The notes: generated by a model not told the origin, from the letters alone. A stretch of 64,000 nucleotides of DNA from Rosistilla oblonga (GCF_007751715.1 NZ_CP036292.1:6455339-6519338), one strand, 5' to 3'. Numbered from the stretch's first letter, positions 30,719 through 40,227 are shown. A program made the numbers and translations.

Positions 30719-32320
30719 TCAAACGTCGGCTTGCGACCACTGGCCGTCGATGAACCGCCAAGTCGAGCCGGTCGGATTTTTGTCCTGCAGTAATTCGGGC
30801 AAGCGAGCTGGGCGAACGGCATCGAAGCAGGTCAGTTTGGCGAATCGCGGCAACGCGGCCGGAATGCCGACGGCGGTGAAACCGGGGTGGCCGGTCGATG
30901 GATACGGGCCGCCGTGATTCATCGCGGGACTGACGGCGACGCCGGTCGGCATCTTGTCGTTCAAGATCCGGCCGACCTTCGGTTCCAGGGCAAACGCGAC
31001 TTGCGGATAAACCGCGTCGTCGGATCCGTCGTTCGCCGAATAGATGCACCCGGTCAGGTTGCCTTCCAACGAATCGATCACTTGGGTCAATTGATCGATG
31101 TCGTCGGCAACCACAACCATCGACGCGTTGCCAAACGCTTCGGTCTGGAACGTTTCGGGATCGCTCAGGAATTTCTCGCCTGTTGTTTTCAGCAGCGTGT
31201 TGGATCGGGCACAGCGACCTTCGACCGGATCGCCTCCGCCGCAAACCAATTCCGCTCCCGCATCGCGCAACGTTTGGATTCCCGCTCCCAACGACTTCGT
31301 GACCGCGGGCGATAGCAACGTGCCGGGCGTAGCCGCTTGATAGGCAGCCGAGACCGCTTCGACAAATTTGTCCGCGTTTTCACCCTTGGTCATCAGGATG
31401 ATCCCGGGGCTGGTGCAGAACTGGCCGGTTCCCATCAGGGCGCTGCCGACAAAGTCTTTAATGATCGCATCGCCGCGTTCGACCATCGCACCGGGAAGGA
31501 TCGCGACGGGATTGACGCTCGACAGTTCCAGATAGATTGGTTTGCCAGCCCGATCGGCAGCCGCTTTAAGCGCCAGACCGGCGCCACGCGAACCGGTATA
31601 TCCGGTCGCGCCAACGCGAGGATCGGCGACCAATCGCTCGCCATCGGCGTGGTTCAAACGATAGATCAATTGAACCGTTGCGGTCGGCAGATCGGTCGCT
31701 TGCAGCGCGGCAAACGCTTCTTCGGCGAAGATCTTGGTCGTTTCGGGATGCGAGCTGTTCGCTTTGCCGATCACGGGGTTGCCCGCCGCGATCGCGGCGG
31801 CGAAGTCGCCACCGCTGAGGCTGCCGAAGGCGAACGGAAAGTTATTGGGTCCAAAGACGCAAACCGGCCCCAAGGACTGGTAACACGATCGGATGCCAGC
31901 TTTGGTATCGATCGTCGCTGCGGCCCAATCGCCGCTGCGGCAGGCGGCGGCCGCCAAACGCAACTGGTTCGTCGTCCGCGGCAGTTCGACGTCGGCCAAT
32001 CGCGGGCTGGCGGGCAGGCCGGTTTCGCGGTTGGCCGCGGCGACCAAGCGATCTTTGGCAGCGTCGATGCGGTCGGCAAAGGCTTCCAAAAACGCAGCGA
32101 TTCGCTCGCGTGGCAGCTGACGCAGTTCAGCATAAGCGGCAGCCGCAGCGTTCAACGCTTCGTCGCAATCCTGCCACGAACTGACCGGAAAAACAGGGCT
32201 CAGCAATTCCATGTTGCTTGGATCGGTCGCTTGAAATACGTTAGTATTCGCGGTGTCGAGCGAAGCAGGCCGCCATTGACCGGCAATCAAAACAGGTTCG
32301 GATTGGGCTGTTGTGGACAT
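30719..32320 (-). CDS. Aldehyde dehydrogenase, 2,5-dioxovalerate (ketoglutarate semialdehyde) type
   Basis: 533 residues from ATG 32320 (MSTTAQSEP). Aldehyde dehydrogenase fold: GPVCVFGPNNFPFAFGS, the general base region YLELSSVNPVAILPGA (Glu in LELSS instead of LELGG) and the catalytic Cys in TGQFCTSPG. The LELSSVNP variant and the length are typical of ketoglutarate-semialdehyde dehydrogenases that finish oxidative pentose/uronate or hydroxyproline breakdown. No pathway partner is adjacent: the divergent neighbour is an SGNH hydrolase 23 bp away. The specific substrate is therefore tentative. Confidence 0.88.
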   Translation of the reverse strand: MSTTAQSEPVLIAGQWRPASLDTANTNVFQATDPSNMELLSPVFPVSSWQDCDEALNAAAAAYAELRQLPRERIAAFLEAFADRIDAAKDRLVAAANRETGLPASPRLADVELPRTTNQLRLAAAACRSGDWAAATIDTKAGIRSCYQSLGPVCVFGPNNFPFAFGSLSGGDFAAAIAAGNPVIGKANSSHPETTKIFAEEAFAALQATDLPTATVQLIYRLNHADGERLVADPRVGATGYTGSRGAGLALKAAADRAGKPIYLELSSVNPVAILPGAMVERGDAIIKDFVGSALMGTGQFCTSPGIILMTKGENADKFVEAVSAAYQAATPGTLLSPAVTKSLGAGIQTLRDAGAELVCGGGDPVEGRCARSNTLLKTTGEKFLSDPETFQTEAFGNASMVVVADDIDQLTQVIDSLEGNLTGCIYSANDGSDDAVYPQVAFALEPKVGRILNDKMPTGVAVSPAMNHGGPYPSTGHPGFTAVGIPAALPRFAKLTCFDAVRPARLPELLQDKNPTGSTWRFIDGQWSQADV

Positions 32321-32343
32321 GATTTTCCAGGATTCGTTGGGAC

Positions 32344-33822
32344 TTGTATCCAATCAATAAGGCTTCCAAGCATATCGCCCGAGCTGGCTTTTGGCGAGTG
32401 TGCCGAGCCCGCGGGATCGCCTTTCGATTGATCGCCCTCGCGATCGGCTTGCTGCCATTGCTGATGATCGAATCGACGCTCTGGGTGCTCGATTTGCCGC
32501 GAGCCGAATCGAGGATCGAAGCGATCGGCGAAGCCAATGGCACGCGTCGCCTGTTCGTTCTCAATCGGGCGACCGGACGTTATGAGATCGCCCCGGATCG
32601 GTTGAATCTGTTCCGCCCCGATTCTTTTGTCGCTGAAAAGCCAGCCGACCTGAGACGCGTTTTTGTCTTGGGAGGTTCGACCGTCCAGGGCCGCCCCTAT
32701 CAAATCGAAACGGCCTTTTCGACTTGGCTGGGGCTGGCGCTACAAACGTGTGATCCCCAGCATCGATGGGAAGTTGTCAATTGCGGCGGCGTTTCATATG
32801 CCAGCTATCGCGTGGCGGCGATCCTCGACGAAGTCCTCCAATATCAACCCGATGCGATCATCTTATACATCGGACACAATGAATTTCTGGAGCGTCAGTC
32901 GTTCGGCCAGCTGCAACGCTTGCCCGACTGGATAGTTCCGGCGCTAAGTGCGGTGGAGCGGATGAGGACGTTTCAATTGCTGCGCAGCCAGATCTTCGCC
33001 GACGCCGCGTTGGAACCGAGCACCCGCGAACTGCTGACTCACAACGTCGAAGCACTCTTGGACAACCAAGGCGGCCTGGCGGAATATCATCCCGATGCGC
33101 CGCCTCGTGGGGCGGTGGAAGAGGCGTTTGCCGATAACCTCGACGCGATGATCGCCTATTGCAGGCAGCGGAATGTGCCGGTCATCGTCTGCTGTCCGGC
33201 GAGGAACCTTGTCGATTGCCCGCCATTCAAATCGGAACCGCTGGTGCCGCTGGACGATTCCGATCAGCGAGCATTCGACGTGGCGATGGCGACAGCGACC
33301 GACGAACAGGCCGCGGCAGCCGATCGGATCGCGGCGCTTCGCACGGCGCAAGCGCTCGATCCCCAAAACCCAAGCGTCGCATATCGGCTGGGGCGACTGA
33401 TGTTGCAGGCTGGGGAAATCGAGACGGCACGGCAGCAACTGACACTTGCCGCCGACAACGACAGTTGCCCGTTGCGGATTCGCAGTTCGATGCAGAGTCA
33501 GATCCGTGCGATCGCCGCGCAACGACAGGTGCCGCTGCTGGACGTCGATCGACTGATGCAATCGCACAGCCGCAACGGCTTGGTCGGGGCAAAGTGGATG
33601 GTCGACCATGTCCACCCGACCGTCCACGGCCATCAAATGATCGCCGATGCCCTATTGGAGATCCTCGTCGACCAGTGGCTCACAACAAGCGACGTCGATT
33701 GCCAAAGCAACCGCGAAGCGGCCTATGCCGATCACCTGCGATCGCTCGACGAAAGCTACTTCGTCCGCGGCCAACAACGACTGGAAGGACTCAAGCAATG
33801 GGCCGCCGGCCGAGCGAGATAG
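32344..33822 (+). CDS. Membrane-anchored SGNH/GDSL hydrolase with TPR-like segment
   Basis: 492 residues from a TTG start; the next in-frame candidate is GTG at 32398, so the N terminus is uncertain. Hydrophobic helix at ~27-46. Block I VLGGSTVQG (Ser nucleophile), block III YIGHNEFLE (Asn) and block V DHVHPTVHGH (Asp/His) define the SGNH hydrolase. An inserted helical segment (AALRTAQALDPQNPSVAYRL; ARQQLTLAADND) resembles a TPR pair. Such proteins are O-acyl esterases or transferases acting on extracellular glycans, but the substrate is unknown. Divergent from the aldehyde dehydrogenase with a 23-bp gap. The end is followed by family B repeats. Confidence 0.82.
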   Translation: MYPINKASKHIARAGFWRVCRARGIAFRLIALAIGLLPLLMIESTLWVLDLPRAESRIEAIGEANGTRRLFVLNRATGRYEIAPDRLNLFRPDSFVAEKPADLRRVFVLGGSTVQGRPYQIETAFSTWLGLALQTCDPQHRWEVVNCGGVSYASYRVAAILDEVLQYQPDAIILYIGHNEFLERQSFGQLQRLPDWIVPALSAVERMRTFQLLRSQIFADAALEPSTRELLTHNVEALLDNQGGLAEYHPDAPPRGAVEEAFADNLDAMIAYCRQRNVPVIVCCPARNLVDCPPFKSEPLVPLDDSDQRAFDVAMATATDEQAAAADRIAALRTAQALDPQNPSVAYRLGRLMLQAGEIETARQQLTLAADNDSCPLRIRSSMQSQIRAIAAQRQVPLLDVDRLMQSHSRNGLVGAKWMVDHVHPTVHGHQMIADALLEILVDQWLTTSDVDCQSNREAAYADHLRSLDESYFVRGQQRLEGLKQWAAGRAR

Positions 33823-34154
33823 TGACGCACAGATTCCCAGGCCAATGCCTCAGTGGCGCAACCACGGCATCCGCCCAGCATCGCGGGCCGAAGGTCCAGC
33901 AATTTGCATAACCCAGCCTGCAGGGCTGGGTATCAGCCGACGGCGCCCGGTTTCATTTCACAACGGGCGAAGGGGCAACGCCCCGGGGGGAGGTGGTGAC
34001 AATCCGTCGGGCCTACAGCCCAACCATGTCAATCATCGCCGCTAGAACCCAGGCCGATGGCCTGGGCTATGCAAATCGCTGCCCCTTCGGGACGCCTATT
34101 TTTGTTGCCGGGTGCTACGCAAACGGCACGTCCCGAAGGGGCGTGCCCGATCGG
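33823..34154. repeat. Family B repeat cluster between convergent genes
   Basis: No gene. Family B units combine CCCAGGC..GCCTGGG half palindromes with GGCTATGCAAATYGCTG and CCTTCGGSMC words: 33883-33933 and 34047-34095 are the clearest. The same family fills 42343-42437 and parts of 57099-57392. Confidence 0.65.
34125..34147. terminator. 10-bp hairpin in convergent gap
   Basis: GGCACGTCCC-GAA-GGGGCGTGCC (one G-T pair) directly past the stop of the DUF188 gene (34155, minus). It could stop transcripts from either side. Confidence 0.55.
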
Positions 34155-34667
34155 CTAGCTCTCCTCTTCGGTCGCTTCGCCCGACGATGCCGACTTTTTC
34201 TTCGCGCGCTCGGCGAGGCGGAGGGCTCGAGTCAGCAGGCGGTCGAAGGTGGCGGCAAACGCTTTTTTATCGGTCTCGCCGTAGGGAGCGGTTCGGCCGA
34301 CGACCATCCCCGCACCGCGAAGGTCGTCCATAAAGTTACGCATCGACAACCGACTGGTGATCGTCTCGGGCGAATACTCTTCGCCGCGCGGGTCGATCAC
34401 AAACAACCCTTTCTCGACTAAGTCACCCGCCAACGGCAGATCGGCTGTGATCGCCAGATCTCCTCGCTGGCCCTCCGCTGCGATGTAGCGATCCGCCTGA
34501 TCCGCTCCCTCGCGAACCTGGATCGATCGAACCATCGACAAACTGGCGGGAACCTCCATCATCCGGTTGGCGACCAGAATCGTTTCGACATCCAATCGCT
34601 TGGCGGCGCGAAACACGATCTGCTTGACATCCATGGGAGCCGCATCGGCATCGATCCAAATCTTCAC
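34155..34667 (-). CDS. DUF188 (YaiI/YqxD, UPF0178) family protein
   Basis: 170 residues from GTG 34667, supported by AGGAG 10 bp upstream (CAGGAGCTCAGCGAA-GTG); the frame is open to 34829 but the family similarity begins at [14 protein letters not shown]188 proteins belong to the PIN-like/NYN nuclease superfamily. Visible: [14 protein letters not shown] with acidic residues, [13 protein letters not shown] and [13 protein letters not shown], the typical conserved core. The C-terminal tail is longer and charged ([20 protein letters not shown]). Function in bacteria unknown. Its start is only ~130 bp from the divergent secreted GH43-like gene. Confidence 0.88.
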   Translation of the reverse strand: MKIWIDADAAPMDVKQIVFRAAKRLDVETILVANRMMEVPASLSMVRSIQVREGADQADRYIAAEGQRGDLAITADLPLAGDLVEKGLFVIDPRGEEYSPETITSRLSMRNFMDDLRGAGMVVGRTAPYGETDKKAFAATFDRLLTRALRLAERAKKKSASSGEATEEES

Positions 34668-34814
34668 TTCGCTGAGCTCCTGAGCGTCGCCGCCTCGGAC
34701 GGGGCACTTCAATTTTTCCAAGATTCCAACCGCAGCCAAAGAACCGACAACGGCAGTCGTGTAACATAGTTCCAGCTTACCCTCGTCTGCCCACCTTTGA
34801 AAATCCTGCCCCAA

Positions 34815-36593
34815 ATGAATCGCATGCAACTCTCCTTCTCAAACCGCATTGTTGTCGCGGTCGCCTTGTTTCTCGTGGCTCCCGCCTGCGGTGCCGCTGA
34901 ACCATCGATCCGCGAACTGAACCGCTTCGCCGCCGCCGAAGCCCATCAGGCCGTCGCCGTCGACGCGACTTCTTATTACGCGATCTCCAGCCGAGCGATC
35001 GGTCGCTATGAAAAGCAAACCAACAAACCGATCGCCAATTGGACAGCCCCCGCCGATTCGACGATCCAGCATCTGAACAGCGGCCTCGTCTACGACGGCC
35101 GTCTGTATTGTGCCCATTCCAACTGGCCCGCCTCGCCGCTGAAGAACACGCTTGAAATCTTTGACGCCGCGACGCTGAAACCTTTGGAGAGCAAGGCGTT
35201 TCCCGAAAGCGAAGGAGCGATCAACTGGATCGATCGCCAACACGACGCGTGGTGGATCGTGTTTGCGTTTTACGGCGAAGAGGCCAGCCGAACCCAGCTG
35301 GTTCGATACGACGACAACTGGAAACCGACAGGCCACTGGAGTTTCCCGGAACCGGTCGTTCAGCGATTCCTGCCCAACAGCAACTCCGGCGGCAGCTTTG
35401 GCCCCAACGGCAACCTGTACGTGACCGGGCACGATCGCGGCGAACTGTACGTCTTGGAGGTTCCTGAGGCCGACGGCGAATTGATCCATGTCAACACGCT
35501 GGCCGCGCCGATCGCGGGGCAGGGCATCGCTTGGGACCGCAGCGACGTCGGATCGCTGTACGGGATCGTCCGTCGCAACAAAGAAGTCGTTGCGATGCAG
35601 ATGTCCAACACCGAAGAGTTCACGAAATTGAAGCGTCCGGTGGAGTGGGTTCGCAATAAAAACAATCCCGTGATACCGCCGCGGGGCGAAGGATTTGATG
35701 CCACGCGTTGCATGAACCCATGGGTCGTCCGCAGCGGCGACAACTATCGCGTCTTCTACGCCGGCAGGGACAAGTCGGGGACGCACACGCTCGGGATGGC
35801 GACGTCGGCAATTGGCGACCTCGCCGATTGGGAGCGAACAGGTCCGCTGTTCGGCTCCGGCGCCCCCGGTTCGTTCGACGCCAAGTGGTGCGTGCTGCCA
35901 CATGCTGTCAAATTTGGCGACGCGCAGTGGCATCTGTATTACACCGGCAACGCCGGGCGTGGCGTGGGGCTGAGCTCCTTTCCAGGACTTGGCGTGGCGA
36001 CCAGCAGCGATGGAATCAACTGGACGCGCAGCGATCGCCCGCCGGTTCTAGCTCCCAGCGGAGAATACGGCACTCCCGACGCGATCGGGATCGCTGGCGG
36101 ATCGTTGATCGCGGTCGATCAGCCCGACGGGTCGAAGCAGTGGTGGTTCTATTACACCGGATGTCCAACGACCGGCAAGGCGCATGCGCTCAACCAGCAG
36201 AAGACGATCTGTCTGGCGGTTTCCGACGACGGCATCCATTGGGAAAAGCGTGGCGCCGTGATGGTACGCAACCCCGAACGCGACTACGAAAACATCGCCG
36301 TTGCTGGCCCCGTGGTGCTGCGGGATGACGACGGCCTGTACCGCATGTGGTATTCGGCGATCGGCACGCGATGGGGCTTCTATTCGATCGCGTACGCCGA
36401 ATCGGACGATGGCATCCATTGGCGCCGTGGAGTTGAATCGGACGACAACCTGCAACTCACTCCCAACGGTTCGGGCTGGGAAAAACAGATGGTCGAATAC
36501 CCAACCGTGATCCGCGAAGGAGACCATCTGCGGATGTTCTATTGCGGCAACGGCTACGGCACCACCGGAATCGGAACCGCTGTCTCGAAGTAG
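34815..36593 (+). CDS. Secreted GH43-like (beta-propeller) protein
   Basis: 592 residues from ATG 34815; ATG 34797 and 34824 are alternatives. Signal peptide ends near ACGAAEP. The N-terminal half has propeller-like strands ([40 protein letters not shown]); the C-terminal half repeats the GH32/43/62/68 five-blade pattern: [89 protein letters not shown]. The repeated S/A-x-DDGI-H/NW motifs are characteristic. Glycan hydrolysis or binding outside the cell is likely, but catalytic residues could not be assigned and it may be a non-catalytic binder. Confidence 0.78.
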   Translation: MNRMQLSFSNRIVVAVALFLVAPACGAAEPSIRELNRFAAAEAHQAVAVDATSYYAISSRAIGRYEKQTNKPIANWTAPADSTIQHLNSGLVYDGRLYCAHSNWPASPLKNTLEIFDAATLKPLESKAFPESEGAINWIDRQHDAWWIVFAFYGEEASRTQLVRYDDNWKPTGHWSFPEPVVQRFLPNSNSGGSFGPNGNLYVTGHDRGELYVLEVPEADGELIHVNTLAAPIAGQGIAWDRSDVGSLYGIVRRNKEVVAMQMSNTEEFTKLKRPVEWVRNKNNPVIPPRGEGFDATRCMNPWVVRSGDNYRVFYAGRDKSGTHTLGMATSAIGDLADWERTGPLFGSGAPGSFDAKWCVLPHAVKFGDAQWHLYYTGNAGRGVGLSSFPGLGVATSSDGINWTRSDRPPVLAPSGEYGTPDAIGIAGGSLIAVDQPDGSKQWWFYYTGCPTTGKAHALNQQKTICLAVSDDGIHWEKRGAVMVRNPERDYENIAVAGPVVLRDDDGLYRMWYSAIGTRWGFYSIAYAESDDGIHWRRGVESDDNLQLTPNGSGWEKQMVEYPTVIREGDHLRMFYCGNGYGTTGIGTAVSK

Positions 36594-36616
36594 CCATCGA
36601 ACCGTGCTGCAACATA

Positions 36617-36649
36617 GCCTCCGCCGCTTGAATTCAAGCGGTGAGAGGC
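36617..36649. terminator. Bidirectional terminator palindrome
   Basis: CCGCTTGAATTCAAGCGG (36624-36641) is an 18-bp perfect palindrome, extended by GCCTC (36617-36621) and GAGGC (36645-36649). It lies between the convergent GH43-like gene and mntR-type regulator, 24-26 bp from each stop. Confidence 0.65.
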
Positions 36650-36675
36650 CGGTCAACCCAGCCGATACGCCCGAA

Positions 36676-37083
36676 TTATTCGGGCCAACCTTTGGTCAGG
36701 ACGCGTTTCATCGCAGCCAGCGTTTCTTTGCTGACATGATGCTCGATCCCCTCGGTATCCGCGGCGGCCGTCTGCTCGCTGACTCCCAATCGACGCAGAA
36801 ACGCCTCGACAATCTCGTGCCGCTTCCGCGATTGCGTCGCCAATCGCTTCCCCGTCGCCGTCAGTTCGATCGGCTGATACGGCTCGGTGTGGACCAACCC
36901 GTCCCGCTGCAAACGCCCGATCGTATTGTTGACCGTGGCGTGCGTGACAGCAAATTGATTGACTAAATCGACGGCGCGACAGACACCACGCTGAGCGATC
37001 GCGTCGGCGATCGCTTCGACATAGTCCTCCGCAACCTCGCTAGCGTGGTCGGATCGAGTGCGTTGATGCGTCTTGGAGGGCAA
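36676..37083 (-). CDS. DtxR/MntR family metal-dependent transcriptional regulator
   Basis: 135 residues, TTG start (37083); no better start seen, so the N terminus is uncertain. Winged helix near 18-75 (AEDYVEAIADAIAQRGVCRA, VDLVNQFAVTHATVNNTIGR) with TATGKRLA, then the dimerisation/metal domain KRHEIVEAFLRRLGVSEQTA and EGIEHHVSKETLAAM. The paired His and Glu around HEIVEAFL and EHHVS match the MntR metal site; there is no C-terminal SH3 domain, as in MntR rather than DtxR. It likely senses Mn(II) or Fe(II). Three TTAG-N6-CTAA boxes lie upstream (37227-37318). No metal importer is adjacent. Confidence 0.85.
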   Translation of the reverse strand: MPSKTHQRTRSDHASEVAEDYVEAIADAIAQRGVCRAVDLVNQFAVTHATVNNTIGRLQRDGLVHTEPYQPIELTATGKRLATQSRKRHEIVEAFLRRLGVSEQTAAADTEGIEHHVSKETLAAMKRVLTKGWPE

Positions 37084-37226
37084 ACCTGGATCCCTTAAAG
37101 GTGCGGATGCGGCGTCGGTTCCGCTGTCAGGCGGCAGAAATTCCCGGCTCGCGGGGGACCCTGGATTCTATCAATTTTGAATTTTCGACTGAACCCCCTT
37201 GATCTTGCCCCACCCGCCGCACTAGT

Positions 37227-37318
37227 TTAGCACCAACTAAGTTAGCCCGCACTAACTCGAGGCAGGTACAACGAAGAACCTGCCTCTTCTACTTGCATGC
37301 AAACTTAGCCTCCGCTAA
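37227..37318. promoter_or_regulatory. Three TTAG-N6-CTAA boxes, candidate DtxR/MntR-type operators
   Basis: TTAGCACCAACTAA (37227-37240), TTAGCCCGCACTAA (37242-37255) and TTAGCCTCCGCTAA (37305-37318), each 14 bp with palindromic TTAG/CTAA ends. They resemble the outer half-sites of DtxR-family operators, though the known DtxR box has a longer spacing. They lie between the divergent regulator gene and a DUF1559 gene, 40 bp before the latter's ATG. Confidence 0.55.
37259..37286 (+). other. 9-bp hairpin between operator boxes
   Basis: GAGGCAGGT (37259-37267), 10-nt loop, ACCTGCCTC (37278-37286), perfectly complementary. It sits between the second and third TTAG-N6-CTAA boxes, so it may be an RNA leader hairpin of the DUF1559 transcript. 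Confidence 0.5.
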
Positions 37319-37357
37319 CTCTGCAAGTTCAACCAACCACAACCGAAGGGTCACTTC

Positions 37358-38482
37358 ATGCGAGTCGAACGATTTCTCAGTCGCGCAAATTTTCAAACCG
37401 CCCACCACAAAAGGTCTCGCCGACGAGGGTTTACGCTAGTCGAACTGCTTGTTGTGATCGCGATTATCGGGCTGTTAGTCGGCCTGTTATTGCCAGCCGT
37501 TCAGGCGGCTCGCGAGACGGCGCGGCGGATGTCGTGCAGCAATCAACTGAAACAAATTGGACTGGCGACGCACAACTACCACTCCACCTTCGGACGGTTC
37601 CCATCGGGCTACGTCTCTTATCCGACAAGGAACGGTTCGGCACCCGCTTCGGTTCTGATCGATCCGCTGACCTGGGACGCCGGTCCCGGTTGGGGTTGGT
37701 CGACGGGGTTGCTGCCGTTTGTCGAAGCAAACACGCTGCTCGACAACATGCGAATCGATCAACCGATCTGGTCGGCGGCAAACCGGCAAGCGATCGCAAC
37801 CACACTGCCATTGTTCTTGTGCCCCAGCGCCACCGGCGGCGACGAACCGTTTGATGTTCAAGACGCCTCGGGCAATCCATTGGCCATCGGCGGCGGGACG
37901 GTTCGCGTCGGACGCAGCCACTACGTCGCCAGCCACGGTCAAGAGAGTTGTTGGGGCGAATGTGGTTCGGCGGCGACGGGAGAGATCTTTACCAACATCT
38001 ATACGTCGACGACAACGATCGTGGCGATCGATGGCGATGCGGGGCGAGTCGCCGACGGACCGTTCTATCGGAACTCCAAAACGCGTTTCCGCGACGTGAC
38101 CGATGGGACCACCAACACGATCTTTTTTGGTGAGCACAGTTCCGCGCTGAGCGACAAAACGTGGGTGGGCGTCGTGCCGGGTGCCTACACGCATCCACAG
38201 TTCTCTTCGCCCGAAAACGGTCCCGACGCCGCGGCGACGCTGACGCTGGTACACGCCGGGCCATCGGGAGGCGAGCTAGACATCACGGGCAGTCCGATCA
38301 TTCACCCCGTCAACTTCCCCACCTATCACGTCGGTCAAATGTATTCTCAACATCCCGGCGGCGGGATGGTTTGCATGGGAGATGGAAGCGTTCGCTTTAT
38401 CAGCGAATACGTCGATCTGTTCCTGTGGGCGGAACTGTCGAGTATGAACGAAGGGGAAGTCATCGCTGGGGAGTCGCTGTGA
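37358..38482 (+). CDS. DUF1559 protein with type IV prepilin-like N terminus
   Basis: 374 residues. The prepilin signal RRGFTLVELLVVIAIIGLL (residues 22-40, cleavage before Phe, Glu at +5) is followed by the planctomycete DUF1559 pattern: LLPAVQAARETARRMSCSNQ with LKQIGLATHNYHS, and near the end GGMVCMGDGSVRFISE (H-x9-DG type block). These pseudopilin-like proteins are present in dozens of copies in planctomycetes and are thought to be surface or secretion-system components. The gene overlaps the next small membrane protein by TGATG. Three TTAG-N6-CTAA boxes upstream suggest metal-dependent control. Confidence 0.93.
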   Translation: MRVERFLSRANFQTAHHKRSRRRGFTLVELLVVIAIIGLLVGLLLPAVQAARETARRMSCSNQLKQIGLATHNYHSTFGRFPSGYVSYPTRNGSAPASVLIDPLTWDAGPGWGWSTGLLPFVEANTLLDNMRIDQPIWSAANRQAIATTLPLFLCPSATGGDEPFDVQDASGNPLAIGGGTVRVGRSHYVASHGQESCWGECGSAATGEIFTNIYTSTTTIVAIDGDAGRVADGPFYRNSKTRFRDVTDGTTNTIFFGEHSSALSDKTWVGVVPGAYTHPQFSSPENGPDAAATLTLVHAGPSGGELDITGSPIIHPVNFPTYHVGQMYSQHPGGGMVCMGDGSVRFISEYVDLFLWAELSSMNEGEVIAGESL

Positions 38483-38823
38483 TGGGAACTACGAACTCCA
38501 AAATGTCGCTGCCGCGGTTCGGCGTGGCAATCGTTGCGGTTGCGATCATCACTGCAGGGCTGTGGTGGTGGATGCGGCCGCCGGCACCGCTCAGCGAAAA
38601 CGGATACGACCTGACGATCGCTCTCTATCGCGTTTGCAACCAACGCAGCGACGAGGGGCTGCAGCGGATCGAGCAACTGTTGGCCGAGAGCCGATCGACG
38701 GGCCAAGCGAGCGATCCATCGCATGGGATCGTCGCGGCGATCGTTGCTCAAGCGAAAGCCGGAGACTGGGAATCGGCAGCCCGAGCATCGCGTCGGGCGT
38801 TGGAAGACCAAGTCAAACGCTGA
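38482..38823 (+). CDS. Small membrane protein coupled to DUF1559 gene
   Basis: 113 residues; ATG overlaps the DUF1559 stop. One hydrophobic helix (FGVAIVAVAIITAGLWWWM, about 13-31) then a soluble helical part (DEGLQRIEQLLAESRSTGQA; AKAGDWESAARASRRAL) that resembles a single TPR-like hairpin. Small companions of this kind often follow DUF1559 genes in planctomycetes. Function unknown; an accessory for assembly of the pseudopilin is a guess from position. Confidence 0.65.
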   Translation: MGTTNSKMSLPRFGVAIVAVAIITAGLWWWMRPPAPLSENGYDLTIALYRVCNQRSDEGLQRIEQLLAESRSTGQASDPSHGIVAAIVAQAKAGDWESAARASRRALEDQVKR

Positions 38824-39129
38824 GCGCCGGGCGGTGCTGCCGTCATGTTCGGCGCGATCGCTGCGATCGGTGCAGTCTCATCGCCGCGATCGGCCGATCG
38901 GATCGGTTGCTCATAATTCGAACCTTCCCAGTCGGCTGGCGGCAGATTTGTGATCTACGTTTACTAGGCGTGCCCGATCCATCGATGCGATCGCATGCGG
39001 CTTCAAACCCTTCTAAAAATTGCACGTTGAACACGCCCGGCGATGGGCTGACAGCGGGTGATGAACGCGCATCTATCCTCGGCGCGATGAAGCCTCCACT
39101 CACAACTCAAGACGCTGGTAAGCCGACGA
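38824..39129. other. 306-bp intergenic region
   Basis: Between the DUF1559 unit and the acyltransferase operon. It presumably contains the operon promoter. No repeat, hairpin or gene stood out. Confidence 0.35.
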
Positions 39130-40227
39130 ATGAATCTACGGATTGTCAAAAGCGAAGCTGAATTCATGCAGCTGCAGGAAGCCTGGGACGCGTTGGACCC
39201 CGCACCGATGCAGAGCTTCGCGTGGAACTTCGCATGGTGGCAAAGCTTCAGCCGCTACAACGCGCTGCGGATCTATTGCTACGAAGATCAAGGGACCGTT
39301 GTCGGAATCGCACCCTTCTATTTTGACCGTCGCCTTGGCCAACGCGCTTTGAAGTTCCTCGGCAGCGGGATCACATGCAGCGATTACGCGCAATTGATCG
39401 TCGCCGACGAACACCGCCAAGATTTCCTTTCCGAGATCGCCGAAGACGTCCGCCAGTCGCGGTTCATCCGGATGGTCGAACTCGACGGCGTCCTAGCCGA
39501 TCCCTCCCAAAACCCCGACCTCAAGATCGTCGACCAATTGGGAACTCCCTTCTGGCGATACGACCGCGACGTCGATTCGTCTTGGATTCTGGAGCTGCCC
39601 GATTCTTGGGACCAATTCCTCAAGCAATCGGCTTCCAATTTGCGCCGCAAGGTTCGCAAAGCTGCCCGCCGGATCGACGGCGGCGAGGTGCAGATCCGTT
39701 CGACCCGCGACGACCTGCCGGTCGAATCGGCATTTGCGACGCTGGTCCGTCTGCATCTGGAACGAACCGATGCCAAGGGGCTGCAGTCGGCGTTTTGCGA
39801 TCCCGAATACGTCCGCTTCCTGCACGCCGCCGCGGCCGATTTGATCCCTCAGGGGAAAGCTGAAATCCTGACTGCGGAGCATCAAGGCAAACCGATCGCC
39901 GTCAACTTCAACTTGCAGGGCCCACGCGGTCCCCAGTTGTATCAGTCCGGCGCGTCGCGCGATGCAATGGAACTGGAACCCGGATATTTGCTGTTCACTC
40001 ACGTCATCCGGCGGACGATCGATGAAGGGATCGCGGAGTTCGACTTCCTCCGCGGCGACGAACCGTACAAAAAGTTCTGGGGTGCTCGCCCTGTCCCTTT
40101 AGCGACGGTTCGGTGCGTTTCGAAGAGCTTGTTCACGACTGCCGGGCATAAGTTGGCCCTCGGCGCCCGTCGACTGAAAAACGATCTGCGCAGCTTCCAA
40201 TGGCGTGGGCTGGGAGTGGCTCGATGA
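39130..40227 (+). CDS. CelD/BcsL-type GNAT acyltransferase (Acetyltransf_6)
   Basis: 365 residues. The FemAB-like double GNAT family with the C-terminal signature FDFLRGDEPYKKFWGAR; also SASNLRRKVRKAARRI and AVNFNLQGPRGPQLYQSGAS. Such proteins transfer acyl or aminoacyl groups, often in polysaccharide or cell-surface biosynthesis (CelD, BcsL) or peptidyl modifications. No signal peptide. First gene of a three-gene unit: its stop overlaps the next ATG (ATGA), which encodes a second, divergent member of the same family. A heterodimer or stepwise acylation is a reasonable inference. Confidence 0.82.
   Translation: MNLRIVKSEAEFMQLQEAWDALDPAPMQSFAWNFAWWQSFSRYNALRIYCYEDQGTVVGIAPFYFDRRLGQRALKFLGSGITCSDYAQLIVADEHRQDFLSEIAEDVRQSRFIRMVELDGVLADPSQNPDLKIVDQLGTPFWRYDRDVDSSWILELPDSWDQFLKQSASNLRRKVRKAARRIDGGEVQIRSTRDDLPVESAFATLVRLHLERTDAKGLQSAFCDPEYVRFLHAAAADLIPQGKAEILTAEHQGKPIAVNFNLQGPRGPQLYQSGASRDAMELEPGYLLFTHVIRRTIDEGIAEFDFLRGDEPYKKFWGARPVPLATVRCVSKSLFTTAGHKLALGARRLKNDLRSFQWRGLGVAR

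Noticed and set aside
37084-37357. Manganese riboswitch (yybP-ykoY) upstream of the DUF1559 gene
   Set aside because: The region contains a hairpin and operator-like boxes but not the conserved yybP-ykoY internal loops that I would expect.
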